Positions 1-5,011 are shown, counted from the first letter of the stretch. The stretch is 5,029 nt of DNA from an uncultured Propionibacteriaceae bacterium (GCA_937859105.1 CALMAD010000358.1:1-5029), one strand, 5' to 3'. The notes: generated from the letters alone by a model not told the origin. Numbers and translations are program-made.

Positions 1-45
1 CTACGGATCAGAAGGTTGGGGGTTCGAATCCCTCCGAGCGCGCCA
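1..45 (+). tRNA. tRNA-Arg (anticodon ACG), 3' part; 5' half lies outside the window
   Basis: The window opens exactly at the anticodon loop (CTACGGA, 1-7), whose middle bases ACG at 3-5 give an arginine tRNA reading CGN codons (A34 is normally deaminated to inosine). After it come the 3' strand of the anticodon stem (8-12), a five-base variable loop (13-17), a T arm with stem 18-22/30-34 (one G-U pair, 19-33) around the canonical TTCGAAT loop (23-29), the 3' acceptor strand (35-41), discriminator G42 and an encoded CCA (43-45). The acceptor strand CGAGCGC predicts that the missing 5' end begins GCGCTCG. The D arm and the 5' acceptor strand cannot be checked here. The assignment rests on the anticodon position relative to the T arm, which is unambiguous. 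Confidence 0.93.
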
Positions 46-47
46 CA

Positions 48-90
48 CGAAGCCGGGCCAGGAGAATGCTCCTGGCCCGGCTTCGTTTTT
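48..90 (+). terminator. Rho-independent terminator of the tRNA-Arg gene
   Basis: A perfect 17-bp stem (48-64 pairing with 69-85) closes a four-base loop AATG (65-68) and is followed at once by five T residues (86-90). It begins two bases after the encoded CCA end, so it serves the tRNA transcript. The convergent carrier gene stops at 93, directly on the far side. In the minus direction the hairpin comes right after that stop codon but has no T tract on its exit side (it reads into TGTGGCG), so termination of the carrier mRNA here is possible but less well supported. Confidence 0.88.
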
Positions 91-92
91 CG

Positions 93-1352
93 CTACAGCG
101 TGGCGATCGCGATGGCGCTCAGGATGCCGGGTGCGATCACGGAGCAGCCGACGGCGATGGCGAAGAGGCGTCCGAAAGCTTGGGACTGCTGGTCCTCCAT
201 CGTGTTGGCGACGATCAGCGTGCCGGCGACGTGCACCGGGTTCATCACCGTCAGGGCGGCGGGCGCGGCCACGGCGGCCACGATCAGCATGATCGACGGG
301 GACGCCCCCAGCGCGGACCCGACGATCGGGGCCATCAGCGTCAGGACGCCGATCGTCGACGACTCGATGTTGCACAAGAGGGCCGTGATGTAGGCGAGCA
401 TCAGCACGAGCAGCGCGGGGATGGTGATGCCGGACAGGACCTGCTGGATGACATCCATCGTGCCGATCTGCTTGATCAGGCCGAGGTAGGTGAGCAGGCC
501 GCACAGCAGGAGGATCGCGTTCCAGGGCACACGCGCGATCAGCTCGCGCTCGCTCGGCTTGAAAACGATCTGCAGCAGGAGGGCGGCCAACATCGAGGTC
601 GTCCCGATGTCGAACTTGAACACGACGACGACGATCATGAACAAGCCCAGCATGCAGCCCGACGCGATGGCGTAGGTGCGGTTGCCGGCCTGGGGGGCGT
701 CCGGCGACGAGGCGTCCTTCGGGATCGCCGGCGCGATGAAGGACGCCCCCCGCCGCCGCCGGATGGCCTCGATCGCCTGCAGGGCCGCGACGGCGACCGC
801 GCCGGTCGCCACGGAGATGGCCCAGACTCCCCACGTGTTGTTCGCGACGTTGATCTCACTGAGGGCGTGATGGAGCGTCGCGCCGGTGGGGTTCAACGGC
901 GACAGGCCCGCCGAGTTGGCCCCGATGACCACGCCCAACTCGTTGATGAAGAAGCTCCGGGGATACTTCACCGACACGAACGCGACCACCGGCACCATGA
1001 GCGCGATCGGGGCTGTCGAGAACGCCCCCATCGACGACAGCGCCCCCGCGATGAGGAAGCAGGCCCAGGGCAGCAGGTAGGTCCCGTCGCCGACCGTGCG
1101 GAAGGTGGCGTCCACGAACGCGCGCAGCGCGCCGCTCTTCTCCAGGTGCGCGAAGAGCAGCGAGACGCCGGCGATCAGCGTGAACAGGTTGCCCGGGAAG
1201 GTGGTGTACATCTTGTCGACGCTCGCCCCCGACGCCAGCAGGATGATCACCGCCGACGCCAGCGCAAGCACGCCGATGTTGATGCGGCGCCAGACCGCCA
1301 CGATGAGGCACACGCCGAGAAGCGCGAGCGACAACCCCTGAGCGAAGTTCAT
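93..1352 (-). CDS. MatC-family dicarboxylate/malonate carrier (ion-transporter superfamily permease)
   Basis: Encodes a 419-residue very hydrophobic membrane protein. Its N-terminal half resembles the MatC N-terminal domain found in malonate and other C3/C4 dicarboxylate carriers: a short first helix (about 5-21), a helix after RRINIGVLAL (about 24-42), the PGNLFTLIAGVSLLFAH segment (53-69), a helix with GALSSMGAFSTAPIALMVPV (103-121) and a SAGLSPLNPTGA re-entrant-type motif (147-158). A hydrophilic loop (about 198-227, RRRRGASF onward) separates the halves. The second half repeats the plan with NIESSTIGVLTLMAPIV (328-344) and NPVHVAGTLIVAN (371-383), as expected for the two inverted repeats of this superfamily. 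Roughly ten to twelve membrane segments are likely. The ATG at 1352-1350 is preceded by AGGAAGG (1367-1361) with 8-nt spacing. The substrate is inferred from family only: no malonate decarboxylase or malonyl-CoA synthetase gene is adjacent, so other dicarboxylates are equally possible. Stop is TAG, converging on the tRNA terminator. Confidence 0.85.
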   Translation of the reverse strand: MNFAQGLSLALLGVCLIVAVWRRINIGVLALASAVIILLASGASVDKMYTTFPGNLFTLIAGVSLLFAHLEKSGALRAFVDATFRTVGDGTYLLPWACFLIAGALSSMGAFSTAPIALMVPVVAFVSVKYPRSFFINELGVVIGANSAGLSPLNPTGATLHHALSEINVANNTWGVWAISVATGAVAVAALQAIEAIRRRRGASFIAPAIPKDASSPDAPQAGNRTYAIASGCMLGLFMIVVVVFKFDIGTTSMLAALLLQIVFKPSERELIARVPWNAILLLCGLLTYLGLIKQIGTMDVIQQVLSGITIPALLVLMLAYITALLCNIESSTIGVLTLMAPIVGSALGASPSIMLIVAAVAAPAALTVMNPVHVAGTLIVANTMEDQQSQAFGRLFAIAVGCSVIAPGILSAIAIATL

Positions 1353-1383
1353 GGCGCGGACCTTCCTGGAGGCAATGGACGCG

Positions 1384-1406
1384 CGAACGATCGGTCCGGC
1401 CGTTCG
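1384..1406. promoter_or_regulatory. Imperfect dyad upstream of the carrier gene, candidate operator
   Basis: Arms CGAACG (1384-1389) and CGTTCG (1401-1406) are perfect inverted repeats. The interior continues the symmetry around position 1395 (CGG 1392-1394 with CCG 1396-1398, a T-G pair at 1391/1399, one mismatch at 1390/1400). The left edge is 32 nt upstream of the carrier start codon, a usual place for a repressor or activator site. No convincing -35/-10 pair could be picked out nearby, so function is inference. The rest of the 1353-1552 intergenic interval shows only a small CACCC/GGGTG hairpin (1473-1477/1482-1486) and the stems listed separately near 1526-1558. Confidence 0.35.
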
Positions 1407-1525
1407 ACTACCGCCAGGACGGCCATCGTCTTTCAGTTCTGGCCCCGAGTGCGGGATGGAGGGATGCTGTCACACCCATCGGGGTGCGTCCGGGGATCCG
1501 GCGAACTCGTGGGAGACCGTAACGT

Positions 1526-1558
1526 GGCTGACGCATTTGGCCCGTTATCGGGTCAGCC
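1526..1558 (-). terminator. Possible hairpin terminator at the end of the 121-residue protein gene (no T tract)
   Basis: GGCTGAC (1526-1532) and GTCAGCC (1552-1558) form a 7-bp stem that includes the TGA stop codon of the minus-strand gene ending at 1553. An alternative small stem, CCCG/CGGG (1541-1544/1549-1552), sits in the loop and shares base 1552 with the outer stem. There is no T run on the minus-strand exit side, so this is only a weak candidate; it could equally be chance in GC-rich DNA. Confidence 0.22.
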
Positions 1559-1918
1559 CCAGGGGCGCACCGTCTCCGCGGTTGGCCAACGGGTCGGTGT
1601 CGTGCCGTCGTGATTGACAAGTTCGAGGCCCGAGAGGCGCCCGTCGGTGACCGAGACGACGATCTCGTGGTCCAGCCCGTCGCCGTCGAAGTAGCGGCCC
1701 GGCAGGGGGCCGTCAGGCAGGTCAACGGGGGTCGTCTCGCCCGGATCGAGCGCCAGTTGCCATGCGGACGCCCCCGGTGTCGCCCGCAGCCCGATCAGTT
1801 GCCCGGTGAGCGCGTGGACGCCCGACGGGTCGGCGCCCTCGAACGTCCGGTAGGCCCCCAGGGCGATGACCGCGGCGAGCGTCTGCTCCTCGTCGGGGGA
1901 CAGGTCGCGCCACTCCAT
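1553..1918 (-). CDS. Hypothetical small acidic protein, 121 aa
   Basis: I do not recognise this protein with confidence. It is 121 residues, acidic and soluble, without signal peptide or membrane segment. It starts MEWRDLSPDEEQTLAAVIAL, a helical N-terminus rich in D/E. A DPSGVHALTGQLIGL segment (about 43-57) and a probable beta-rich part follow: AWQLALDPGE, GRYFDGDGLDHEIVVSVTDG and RLSGLELVNHDG (about 64-107). The C-terminal pattern of an even-length strand, 'dGrLSgLEl-v--DG' and a W-P tail recalls small actinobacterial DUF proteins of unknown role, but that is impression, not a match. The ATG at 1918-1916 is chosen over an upstream TTG at 1954 because GGAGGAG (1930-1924) lies five bases before it. 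Third-position GC bias supports real coding. It is divergent from glbO across 148 bp; no functional link is shown. Confidence 0.75.
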   Translation of the reverse strand: MEWRDLSPDEEQTLAAVIALGAYRTFEGADPSGVHALTGQLIGLRATPGASAWQLALDPGETTPVDLPDGPLPGRYFDGDGLDHEIVVSVTDGRLSGLELVNHDGTTPTRWPTAETVRPWG

Positions 1919-2031
1919 GGTTGCTCCTCCGTCGTCTGGCCCCGCGGGGCGCAAGGGACACCCGCGATCATCCCTGCCCGATGGCGGCGGGGCAAGGGCG
2001 CCCTGCAGCGATCGCCGGCCGGGGGCTGGGC

Positions 2032-2047
2032 GGGCGTCCGGACGGCC
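2032..2047. promoter_or_regulatory. Dyad in the divergent 1919-2066 spacer, candidate regulatory site for glbO
   Basis: The perfect 10-bp palindrome CGTCCGGACG (2035-2044) extends to 16 bp with one mismatched pair (2034/2045). Its centre is 27 nt upstream of the GTG start of glbO, overlapping where a core promoter or early leader would lie. The same spacer also holds two shorter palindromes, GCCCCGCGGGGC (1939-1950) and AGGGCGCCCT (1995-2004). In GC-rich DNA such palindromes can arise by chance, so the regulatory reading is tentative. Confidence 0.3.
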
Positions 2048-2066
2048 CGTCTGAAAGACTGGCCGG

Positions 2067-2456
2067 GTGACAGATCAACGGACGTTCTACGAGCGGGTCG
2101 GCGGCGCGGAGACGTTCCGGCGGCTGGTGCGGCGCTTCTACGAGGGGGTCGCGGACGACCCGCCGCTGCGCGCGCTCTACCCCGAGGAGGACCTGGGTCC
2201 GGCCGAGGATCGGTTGCGGATGTTCCTCGAACAGTACTGGGGCGGCCCGAAGACCTACGGCGAGCAGCGCGGTCACCCGCGGCTGCGGCTGCGGCACCAA
2301 CCGTTCAAGGTGACGCCCGCGCAGCGCGACCGCTGGTTGACGCACATGAACGCGGCCATCGATTCCCTCGCCCTCGCGCCCGATGACGAGCACGAGCTGC
2401 GCGACTACGTCACTCGTGCCGCGCAATTCATGATCAACTCCTTCGACGAGGAGTAG
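2067..2456 (+). CDS. glbO: Group II truncated haemoglobin (GlbO/trHbO)
   Basis: Encodes a 129-residue cytosolic 2-over-2 globin. By established knowledge of the family these bind haem and O2 tightly and are linked to redox, peroxide or NO chemistry and to respiration rather than bulk O2 storage. Near-identity in blocks to Mycobacterium tuberculosis GlbO is visible: YPEEDL (38-43), RLRMFLEQYWGGPKTY (49-64), EQRGHPRLRLRH (66-77), plus the matching N-terminal FYERVGG. Key pocket residues by this alignment are Tyr25 (B10), Tyr38 (CD1), proximal His77 (F8) and Trp90 (G8). Tyr CD1 with Trp G8 is diagnostic of group II. The length fits (about 128 in mycobacteria). The start is GTG, chosen because MTDQRTFYERVGG aligns with family N-termini and the next in-frame ATG is codon 52. 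No good Shine-Dalgarno precedes it; only GAAAG (2052-2056) is present. It stands alone, divergent from the 121-residue protein gene. Stop is TAG. Confidence 0.96.
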   Translation: MTDQRTFYERVGGAETFRRLVRRFYEGVADDPPLRALYPEEDLGPAEDRLRMFLEQYWGGPKTYGEQRGHPRLRLRHQPFKVTPAQRDRWLTHMNAAIDSLALAPDDEHELRDYVTRAAQFMINSFDEE

Positions 2457-2528
2457 GCGCGCCGTCAGAGTCGCCCGCGCAGCATGCCGGGTGAGCAGGT
2501 TTGGTTGATCCCGGCCGGGAGGCGGGTC

Positions 2529-2622
2529 TGCGCTGGCCGAGGTGTCACCAGCGCACCACTCGACGCCGGTCGGGCCGGTTTGGGCGACCGTCTCCGACGT
2601 CCTGAGGTGCGCTGGTGACACC
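2529..2622. repeat. Long inverted-repeat element with three copies of an arm core and two competing stems
   Basis: GGTGTCACCAGCGCACC (2541-2557) is repeated as a perfect 17-bp inverse at 2606-2622, 48 nt apart. Allowing A2540 to bulge, GGCCG (2535-2539) pairs with CGGCT (2623-2627) and extends the stem, with a final G-U pair. Inside lie further stems GACG/CGTC (2562-2565/2598-2601) and CGGTCG/CGACCG (2567-2572/2585-2590), so the whole unit can fold into one branched hairpin. The core TGCGCTGG also occurs at 2529-2536, directly left of the element, and can pair with CCAGCGCA (2548-2555) instead, excluding the long stem. There is no T tract and no encoded protein. It could be a miniature mobile or REP-like palindromic repeat, an unusual terminator or boundary hairpin, or a protein-binding site. 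The repeat itself is certain; its role is unknown. Confidence 0.8.
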
Positions 2623-2713
2623 CGGCTCGGCGGCTCGGCTCGTCCGCCACGGGCGCGGCGCTCGCCCCCGGCCCCCGCGCGGGGGGTCCCGCCCCTGAAC
2701 GGCGATGCCTCGC

Positions 2714-2735
2714 GAATAACAATCGTGAAATAATG
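2714..2735 (+). promoter_or_regulatory. Candidate promoter of the dehydrogenase gene
   Basis: This AT-rich pocket stands out sharply in its GC-rich surroundings. It contains AATAAT (2729-2734), matching the -10 consensus TATAAT at five of six positions, which would put the transcript start near 2741 and give a leader of about 27 nt. At 17-bp spacing the -35 position reads TGCCTC, a poor match. If this promoter is right, the large inverted repeat lies upstream of the transcript rather than in its leader. Confidence 0.35.
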
Positions 2736-2751
2736 CGCGGGACCATTTCTG

Positions 2752-2765
2752 ATGCTGGGGAGCAT
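2752..2765 (+). promoter_or_regulatory. Shine-Dalgarno inside a small hairpin before the dehydrogenase start
   Basis: ATGCT (2752-2756) and AGCAT (2761-2765) form a perfect 5-bp stem around a GGGG loop. The ribosome binding site GGGGAG (2757-2762) occupies the loop and the first bases of the 3' arm, and the stem ends two bases before the ATG at 2768. The ribosome binding site decides the start; whether the stem limits translation is inference. Confidence 0.5.
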
Positions 2766-2767
2766 AG

Positions 2768-3712
2768 ATGACTGTCTTGGGCGTGTTCGGCGCGGGCGTC
2801 ATGGGCGGCAACCACGTGCGGACTGCGCGGGCGCTGCGCGAGTGGAGCGAGGTCTACGTCGGCGACGTGGATTCGGACAAGGCGCGAGAGGTTGCCCGTC
2901 GAAACGGGTTCCGCGCACGCGACCTCGCCAAGGCCGACCTCGACGCCGCGATCGTCGCGGTGCCGAGCGACCTGCACGAGGAGGTCGTGCTCCCGCTCCT
3001 GGACCGCGGCGTCCACGTGCTGCTCGAGAAGCCGGTCGCGCAGGAGCTCGGCTCCGCCCAGCGCATCCTCGATGCGGCGCGCGACAGCGAGTCCCGCGTG
3101 GTCGTGGGGCACGTCGAGCGGTTCAACTCGGCGGTGTCGGAGTTGCTGAAGTGGGCGCCGAAGGCGCAGCACGTGGAGTTCCGGAGGGTCGGTCCGGCCG
3201 GCGGCCGGGCCCTGGGTGACGTCGTGAGCGACCTGATGGTGCACGACCTCGACCTCCTGCTGGCGATCTCCCGGGCGCGCGACGGCCACGATCACATCAC
3301 CCGTTGCTCGGCCCAGTGGGGCGCCGGCAACCAGGAGACGTGCTCGGCCCTGCTCACCACGGACGGCGGCCTGACGAGCCTGGTCGTGGCGAGCCGAGCG
3401 GGGCAGATGAAGGACCGCCAGGTCGTCCTGACCTGCCCGGACGCCGTCGTGGTCGCCGACCTGGTGCGCCAGCAGGTGTCGGTGCACCGCATGGAGCGGA
3501 TGGAGTTCGTGGACGACGGGGGCACCGTCCGGTTCCGGCAGACGAGCACCACCGAGATCCCGTTCCTCGACAACGGCGAGCCGCTCATCCGCGAGCAGCG
3601 GCACTTCTTCGACGTCGTGGCGCACGGGGCCTCTCCGGCCGTGTCGCTCGGCGACGGCGTCGCGGCGATGCAGCTCGTGGAGCGGGTGCGGCAGGAGGCG
3701 TCCCGGGGCTGA
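2768..3712 (+). CDS. Gfo/Idh/MocA-family oxidoreductase, UDP-GlcNAc 3-dehydrogenase-like
   Basis: Encodes a 314-residue soluble dehydrogenase that should use NAD(P) to oxidise or reduce a sugar or sugar-nucleotide hydroxyl. The N-terminal Rossmann domain shows GAGVMG (8-13), an acidic residue after the second strand (VGDVD, Asp33), and AVPSDLHEE (64-72). It is followed by the family signature LLEKPVA (85-91), where Lys88 is the expected catalytic/cofactor-contacting lysine. The C-terminal domain carries VGHVERFN (113-120), RRVGP (139-143) and DLMVHDLDLL (155-164) with the putative active-site His159. The VGH-ERFN plus RxGP plus HD-D combination is typical of UDP-N-acetylglucosamine 3-dehydrogenase-like members, but substrate assignment within this family is unreliable. 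The length is slightly short for the family (often 320-350) but both domains appear complete. The start ATG has GGGGAG five bases upstream. manA follows 99 bp downstream on the same strand, suggesting a sugar-related role. No aminotransferase or acetyltransferase partner is in view. Confidence 0.88.
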   Translation: MTVLGVFGAGVMGGNHVRTARALREWSEVYVGDVDSDKAREVARRNGFRARDLAKADLDAAIVAVPSDLHEEVVLPLLDRGVHVLLEKPVAQELGSAQRILDAARDSESRVVVGHVERFNSAVSELLKWAPKAQHVEFRRVGPAGGRALGDVVSDLMVHDLDLLLAISRARDGHDHITRCSAQWGAGNQETCSALLTTDGGLTSLVVASRAGQMKDRQVVLTCPDAVVVADLVRQQVSVHRMERMEFVDDGGTVRFRQTSTTEIPFLDNGEPLIREQRHFFDVVAHGASPAVSLGDGVAAMQLVERVRQEASRG

Positions 3713-3744
3713 GGCGGGCGTCCGGAATCCGTGCCCGGAGGCGC

Positions 3745-3783
3745 CGTGGCGTGCAACCGCCCCAGTGGCGGCCACGATAAGAT
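3745..3783 (+). promoter_or_regulatory. Hairpin and candidate -10 element in front of manA
   Basis: In the 99-bp gap between the dehydrogenase gene and manA, CGTGG (3745-3749) pairs with CCACG (3772-3776), and CCGCC (3757-3761) with GGCGG (3767-3771), forming a bulged hairpin. It is followed directly by TAAGAT (3778-3783), which fits the actinobacterial TANNNT -10 pattern and would start transcription about 20-25 nt before the manA ATG. No matching -35 was found. manA may therefore have its own promoter, or be read through from the upstream gene; the hairpin lacks a T tail. Confidence 0.3.
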
Positions 3784-3789
3784 GCGTGA

Positions 3790-3803
3790 TCTCTTCGGAG
3801 AGG
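3790..3803 (+). promoter_or_regulatory. manA Shine-Dalgarno embedded in a UUCG-capped hairpin
   Basis: TCTC (3790-3793) and GAGA (3798-3801) form a 4-bp stem closed by TTCG (3794-3797). This is the C(UUCG)G tetraloop arrangement, known to be exceptionally stable in RNA. The ribosome binding site GGAGAGG (3797-3803) uses the 3' arm of this stem, with seven bases to the ATG at 3812. The strong site fixes the start of manA; a regulatory effect of the stem is inference. Confidence 0.5.
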
Positions 3804-3811
3804 ACCACGCA

Positions 3812-5011
3812 ATGCAGCAAATCCACGGGACGGTGATGAACTATCCCTGGGGCACGCCCGACGCGATTCCGGCGATCCTGGGCACTGAGCCCGGCGGTAC
3901 CCCGGTGGCTGAGTACTGGCTCGGCGCCCATCCCCTCGCACCGTCGACGGTGGGGGCCGACGGGGCGGAGAGCCTCGACGCCCTGCTGGAGCGCGAGCCC
4001 CGGCAGCTCGGTAAATCGGCCATCGTGTACGGGTCGCGCCTGCCGTTCCTGATGAAGATCTTGTCGGCGGCGTCCGCGCTGTCGATCCAGACGCATCCCT
4101 CGCGCCAGCGCGCCCAGCGCGGCTACGCGCGCGAGGAATCGCTGGGCATCCCCCGCAACGATCCGGAGCGGGTCTACAAGGACGATTGGCCCAAGCCCGA
4201 GATCATGGTCGCCCTGTCGGAGATGCAGGCGCTGGTCGGGTTCCGGCCGTTGGGCGAGCTGGGCCGCGTGCTCGACGAGTTCGGGCTACGCCACTCGTTC
4301 GAGGACGCCTTCGGCGCCGGCCTGTTCGCCAGGCCGGCCGTGGACGCCGACCTGCTGCGGTCGGTGATGGACGACGAGCACCCCGCGCACGAGCTCGTCG
4401 AGGCGATCCAGCAGGCCGTGCCCGAGCCCGGCTGGTCGGACGCCGCCCGCGAGCTCCAGGGCACCGCCCGGGAGCTGCAGGCGCAGTTCCCGGGCGATCC
4501 GGGCGTGTTGGCGGCGCTGTTCATGAACCGGGTGACGCTGCGTCCGGGGGAGGCGCTGTACGTGCCCGACGGCGTCATCCATGCGCACCTGCGCGGCACG
4601 GGCATCGAGGTGATGGCCAACTCCGACAACGTCATTCGCGGCGGCCTCACCGGCAAGCACGTCGCCGTGGACGAACTGATGCGCGTCCTCGACTTCGAGG
4701 CCGAGCCCGAGATCATCGCCGGGACCGAGGTCGCCCACGGCGTCGTCGATTACCCGTCGGCCTGCCCGGAGTTCGACGTGTGGCGGCTGGAGGTCGACGC
4801 CCGCGGCATCGACGAACTGCCCGCGCACGGGGCGCCGCGGATCATCCTGGTGACCGGCGGGTCGCTGCTGCTGACGGACGCCGACGGCGTCCGGCTGCCG
4901 CTCGATCAGGGCTGTTCAGCGTTCATCTCCGCGCAGGATGCGCGGATTCAGGTCACGGGCGAGGGGCAGGCGTTCGTCGCGACGCCGGGGGACGTCCTGC
5001 GCGGCGAGTGA
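3812..5011 (+). CDS. manA: Mannose-6-phosphate isomerase, class I
   Basis: Encodes a 399-residue cytosolic zinc enzyme that interconverts fructose-6-phosphate and mannose-6-phosphate, feeding GDP-mannose for glycans and lipoglycans or taking up mannose carbon. The type I cupin signatures are in order: NYPWG (10-14), AEYWLGAHP (33-41), PFLMKILSAASALSIQTHPS (78-97), YKDDWPKPE (122-130), ALVGFRP (140-146), LRPGEALYVPDGVIHAHL (243-260) and VMANSDNVIRGGLTGKHV (267-284). By comparison with E. coli and yeast enzymes the zinc ligands are Gln93, His95, Glu130 and His257, and Arg276 is the conserved catalytic arginine; all are present. The length agrees with bacterial class I enzymes (about 390-410). 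The ATG at 3812 is preferred over in-frame candidates at 3731 and 3782 because GGAGAGGA (3797-3804) is correctly spaced and family N-termini begin just before the YPWG motif. It lies downstream of the sugar dehydrogenase on the same strand. Stop TGA; only 18 bases follow in the window. Confidence 0.96.
   Translation: MQQIHGTVMNYPWGTPDAIPAILGTEPGGTPVAEYWLGAHPLAPSTVGADGAESLDALLEREPRQLGKSAIVYGSRLPFLMKILSAASALSIQTHPSRQRAQRGYAREESLGIPRNDPERVYKDDWPKPEIMVALSEMQALVGFRPLGELGRVLDEFGLRHSFEDAFGAGLFARPAVDADLLRSVMDDEHPAHELVEAIQQAVPEPGWSDAARELQGTARELQAQFPGDPGVLAALFMNRVTLRPGEALYVPDGVIHAHLRGTGIEVMANSDNVIRGGLTGKHVAVDELMRVLDFEAEPEIIAGTEVAHGVVDYPSACPEFDVWRLEVDARGIDELPAHGAPRIILVTGGSLLLTDADGVRLPLDQGCSAFISAQDARIQVTGEGQAFVATPGDVLRGE

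Larger units (their letters stand above)
2457..2767. other. Gene-free, palindrome-rich interval between glbO and the dehydrogenase gene
   Basis: These 311 bases contain no reading frame I can support. From left to right they hold a GCCGGG/CCCGGC stem (2486-2491/2510-2515), an overlapping 12-bp palindrome TCCCGGCCGGGA (2509-2520), and the large inverted-repeat element described separately (2529-2622). Next come an 8-bp tandem duplication CGGCTCGG (2623-2630 and 2631-2638), a perfect 14-bp palindrome CCCCCGCGCGGGGG (2672-2685), and then a sudden AT-rich pocket (about 2714-2735) that probably carries the promoter of the next gene. No T-tailed terminator for glbO was found. Confidence 0.7.

Noticed and set aside
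1..90. tRNA 3' end as an integration site of a mobile element
   Set aside because: No integrase, no second copy of the tRNA 3' end and no change in base composition are visible; an ordinary terminator and carrier gene follow.
1..834. Minus-strand open frame ending in RRDSNPQPSDP
   Set aside because: That tail is the well-known spurious translation of a tRNA T arm and acceptor; the rest is out of frame with the real carrier gene.
66..1613. Long plus-strand open frame (515 codons) across the carrier gene
   Set aside because: It is antisense to a clear membrane-protein gene, and its product is an R/D/G/H-rich low-complexity chain typical of a GC-rich shadow frame. It has no recognisable domain.
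1919..1954. Upstream TTG start that would add 12 residues to the 121-residue protein
   Set aside because: The GGAGGAG site lies inside this extension and is correctly spaced for the ATG at 1918.
2541..2622. Inverted repeat as an insertion sequence remnant
   Set aside because: No transposase fragment lies between the arms and no flanking target duplication was found; it is kept as a repeat of unknown origin.
2542..2733. Short frame MSPAHHSTPV... in the glbO downstream region
   Set aside because: It runs through the inverted repeat. The opposite strand gives a similar peptide purely from the symmetry, and there is no ribosome binding site at the GTG.
3731..3811. Longer N-terminus for manA from candidates at 3731 or 3782
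   Set aside because: Neither has a ribosome binding site, and the added residues do not resemble the family, which starts shortly before the YPWG motif.
2465..4096. Minus-strand open frame of 543 codons across the dehydrogenase gene and the start of manA
   Set aside because: It is a shadow of two well-supported plus-strand genes and has no domain pattern.
4174..4828. Overlapping minus-strand frames inside manA
   Set aside because: Both are antisense to conserved manA motifs and have S/R- or G/V-rich composition typical of GC-rich shadow frames.
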